Below the pieces are notes generated by a model. The model did not search any database and was not told the origin of the DNA. It saw only the letters and a list, made by a program, of their open reading frames with translations. DNA of 64,000 nucleotides from an uncultured Anaerolineae bacterium (GTDB lineage Bacteria > Chloroflexota > Anaerolineae > Aggregatilineales > Phototrophicaceae). Of this stretch, positions 63,118 to 64,000 are shown one piece after another. How positions within the stretch are numbered: the first letter of the stretch is position 1; each line of letters opens with the position of its first letter. Where the stretch lies: positions 62,001-126,000 of the forward strand of contig CAKQCB010000005.1 of NCBI GenBank assembly GCA_934216615.1. The letters are read 5' to 3'. Position numbers and translations under genes: made by a program.

Positions 63118-64000
63118 TTATCGACGTAGCTTATAGGCAATATAACGCAAACTTAGCACAATTTTTTGGAACCGAAGCCGCCATTGCATGGGCACTCGTG
63201 TTCTATATTGTGTTCGCAAGTTTTTGACCCATGATTTTTCATCCATTGAGTTACGGGTAAACCACCAATCATTTATAGGAGTAACCGTTAATGGTTGAGG
63301 CGAAGGTTGCGCCTGCAGGTGTTCTAACCAAAGGCGCCCAACCGACTCTAGGTTGTATTTTCCCTGAACATAAGCTGAAGCTTTTTCTCGAATCGAGAAT
63401 AATTTATCAGGATTTTTCATGAGTGTTTCAATCGCTGTAAGCCAGCTACCCCGCTCCCCACTCACAAGCAGACCTGTTTCATTGTGCACAACACCGCCCA
63501 CGACATTGTAGGGTGGCAAATCGCTATAGATTCCGACAGCACCCGCAGCCGCATATTCACGAAATTTATTATCGGTTTTCGATGCGTAGAAGTGCCCTTC
63601 CAACATAGGCGCTAAGCCGATGGCGTAGCCAAAACGAGTAAATTTTGAAAAATAAGTCTGATAGTTTGCTTCAAAAGGCGCAAAATTAACATTCTGATGA
63701 TCACGTAATTCATGAGGGTGATAGCCTAAAAAATGTAGTTGTACCTGATCTTGATATCGCTCTATTACTTGCATTAGATCAGGCAATAACTGCGCAAACA
63801 TAGGATCTGATTGCGTGCGACTGGTTGCATAGACAATATGCATAGGGGTTAGACTAATCTTCGGCATTTGAGAAGGAACAAGTGACCAGTCTATAGCAGC
63901 GTACACAGTTACAACATTTTCATTATATGATTTCACAATGTCTTTTAATGCAGGAGAATAGACCCGTACTAGACTAGCACTTCGCAACATCCATTCTAAA
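63118..64000 (-). CDS. Glycosyltransferase (GT4-like), 5' partial
   Basis: The frame is open to the window edge (upstream codons Leu-Glu-Trp precede the first Met), so the gene starts outside. The ~294 visible residues include VYSPALKDIVKSYN, HIVYATSRTQSDPMFAQLLP, YAIGLAPMLEGHFYASKTDNKF with REYAAAGAVGIYSDLPPY (the E-x7-E-like donor site region of GT4 enzymes) and HNETGLLVSGERGSW. It would transfer a sugar from a nucleotide donor in surface-glycan assembly. Convergent with the acetyltransferase gene. Confidence 0.8.
   Translation of the reverse strand, partial: LEWMLRSASLVRVYSPALKDIVKSYNENVVTVYAAIDWSLVPSQMPKISLTPMHIVYATSRTQSDPMFAQLLPDLMQVIERYQDQVQLHFLGYHPHELRDHQNVNFAPFEANYQTYFSKFTRFGYAIGLAPMLEGHFYASKTDNKFREYAAAGAVGIYSDLPPYNVVGGVVHNETGLLVSGERGSWLTAIETLMKNPDKLFSIREKASAYVQGKYNLESVGRLWLEHLQAQPSPQPLTVTPINDWWFTRNSMDEKSWVKNLRTQYRTRVPMQWRLRFQKIVLSLRYIAYKLRR

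Overview
The window looks like chromosomal DNA of a Chloroflexota bacterium, probably of the Anaerolineae or a nearby phototroph-related lineage. The hints are extracytoplasmic glycoside hydrolases on Thr/Pro linkers, a RodZ-like protein with a long Thr/Pro tail, an ArsA-type ATPase with an HSP20-like end, a ten-GAF sensor kinase, a kinase with about twenty TPRs, and a PucC-type (bacteriochlorophyll-delivery family) transporter. No rRNA or taxonomic marker is present, so this placement is inference.

Layout. 1-6.8 kb: three tandem GH-A-clan hydrolase-like proteins separated by strong hairpins, then a CopD-like membrane protein and a GT39-type glycosyltransferase, all on the plus strand. 6.8-19.6 kb: mostly housekeeping genes (rnz, rimO, a CDA-fold deaminase, a RodZ-like protein, rplI, fabI, bioY, xseA-xseB, murJ), with a TetR regulator and two scattered STAS/SpoIIAA-like small proteins. 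19.8-25.4 kb: PucC-family transporter, UspA, DUF402 protein, a second GT39-type protein and a D-2-hydroxyacid dehydrogenase. 25.5-28.6 kb: six consecutive diverged paralogues of a ~125-residue STAS/SpoIIAA-like protein. 29-36 kb: an HxlR regulator divergent from an NAD(P)-binding protein, UbiB kinase, ArsA ATPase, an APH-fold kinase coupled to thiamine pyrophosphokinase, and an alpha/beta hydrolase without its nucleophile. 36-52.4 kb: a signalling block on the minus strand. It holds a response regulator, the 2275-residue GAF histidine kinase, a REC-degenerate GGDEF protein, a lipase-like hydrolase, an FHA protein, a Ser/Thr kinase-TPR protein and a Clp unfoldase lacking the middle domain. 52.7-56.4 kb: DUF421 protein, an orphan solute-binding protein, a response regulator, a GNAT protein and tRNA-Asn.

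The most unusual region is 56.4-61.0 kb, just downstream of tRNA-Asn. It carries an intact Avd gene, a fossil of a reverse transcriptase on the other strand, and a 1149-residue EAD-TIR-NACHT-FGE protein. The last ~35 residues of that protein have the NNC-codon signature of a variable repeat (VR) of a diversity-generating retroelement (DGR), and two back-to-back hairpins follow its stop codon. No template repeat (TR) and no intact reverse transcriptase are visible. I read this as a diversified NLR-like immune receptor whose retroelement has decayed or acts from elsewhere in the genome. After it, 61.2-64 kb carries surface-sugar genes: a DegT aminotransferase, a PseH-like acetyltransferase and a glycosyltransferase cut by the window edge.

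Start codons were moved from the longest open frame where a ribosome binding site or family N-terminus favoured another codon. All functions are inferred by reading motifs; no search was run.
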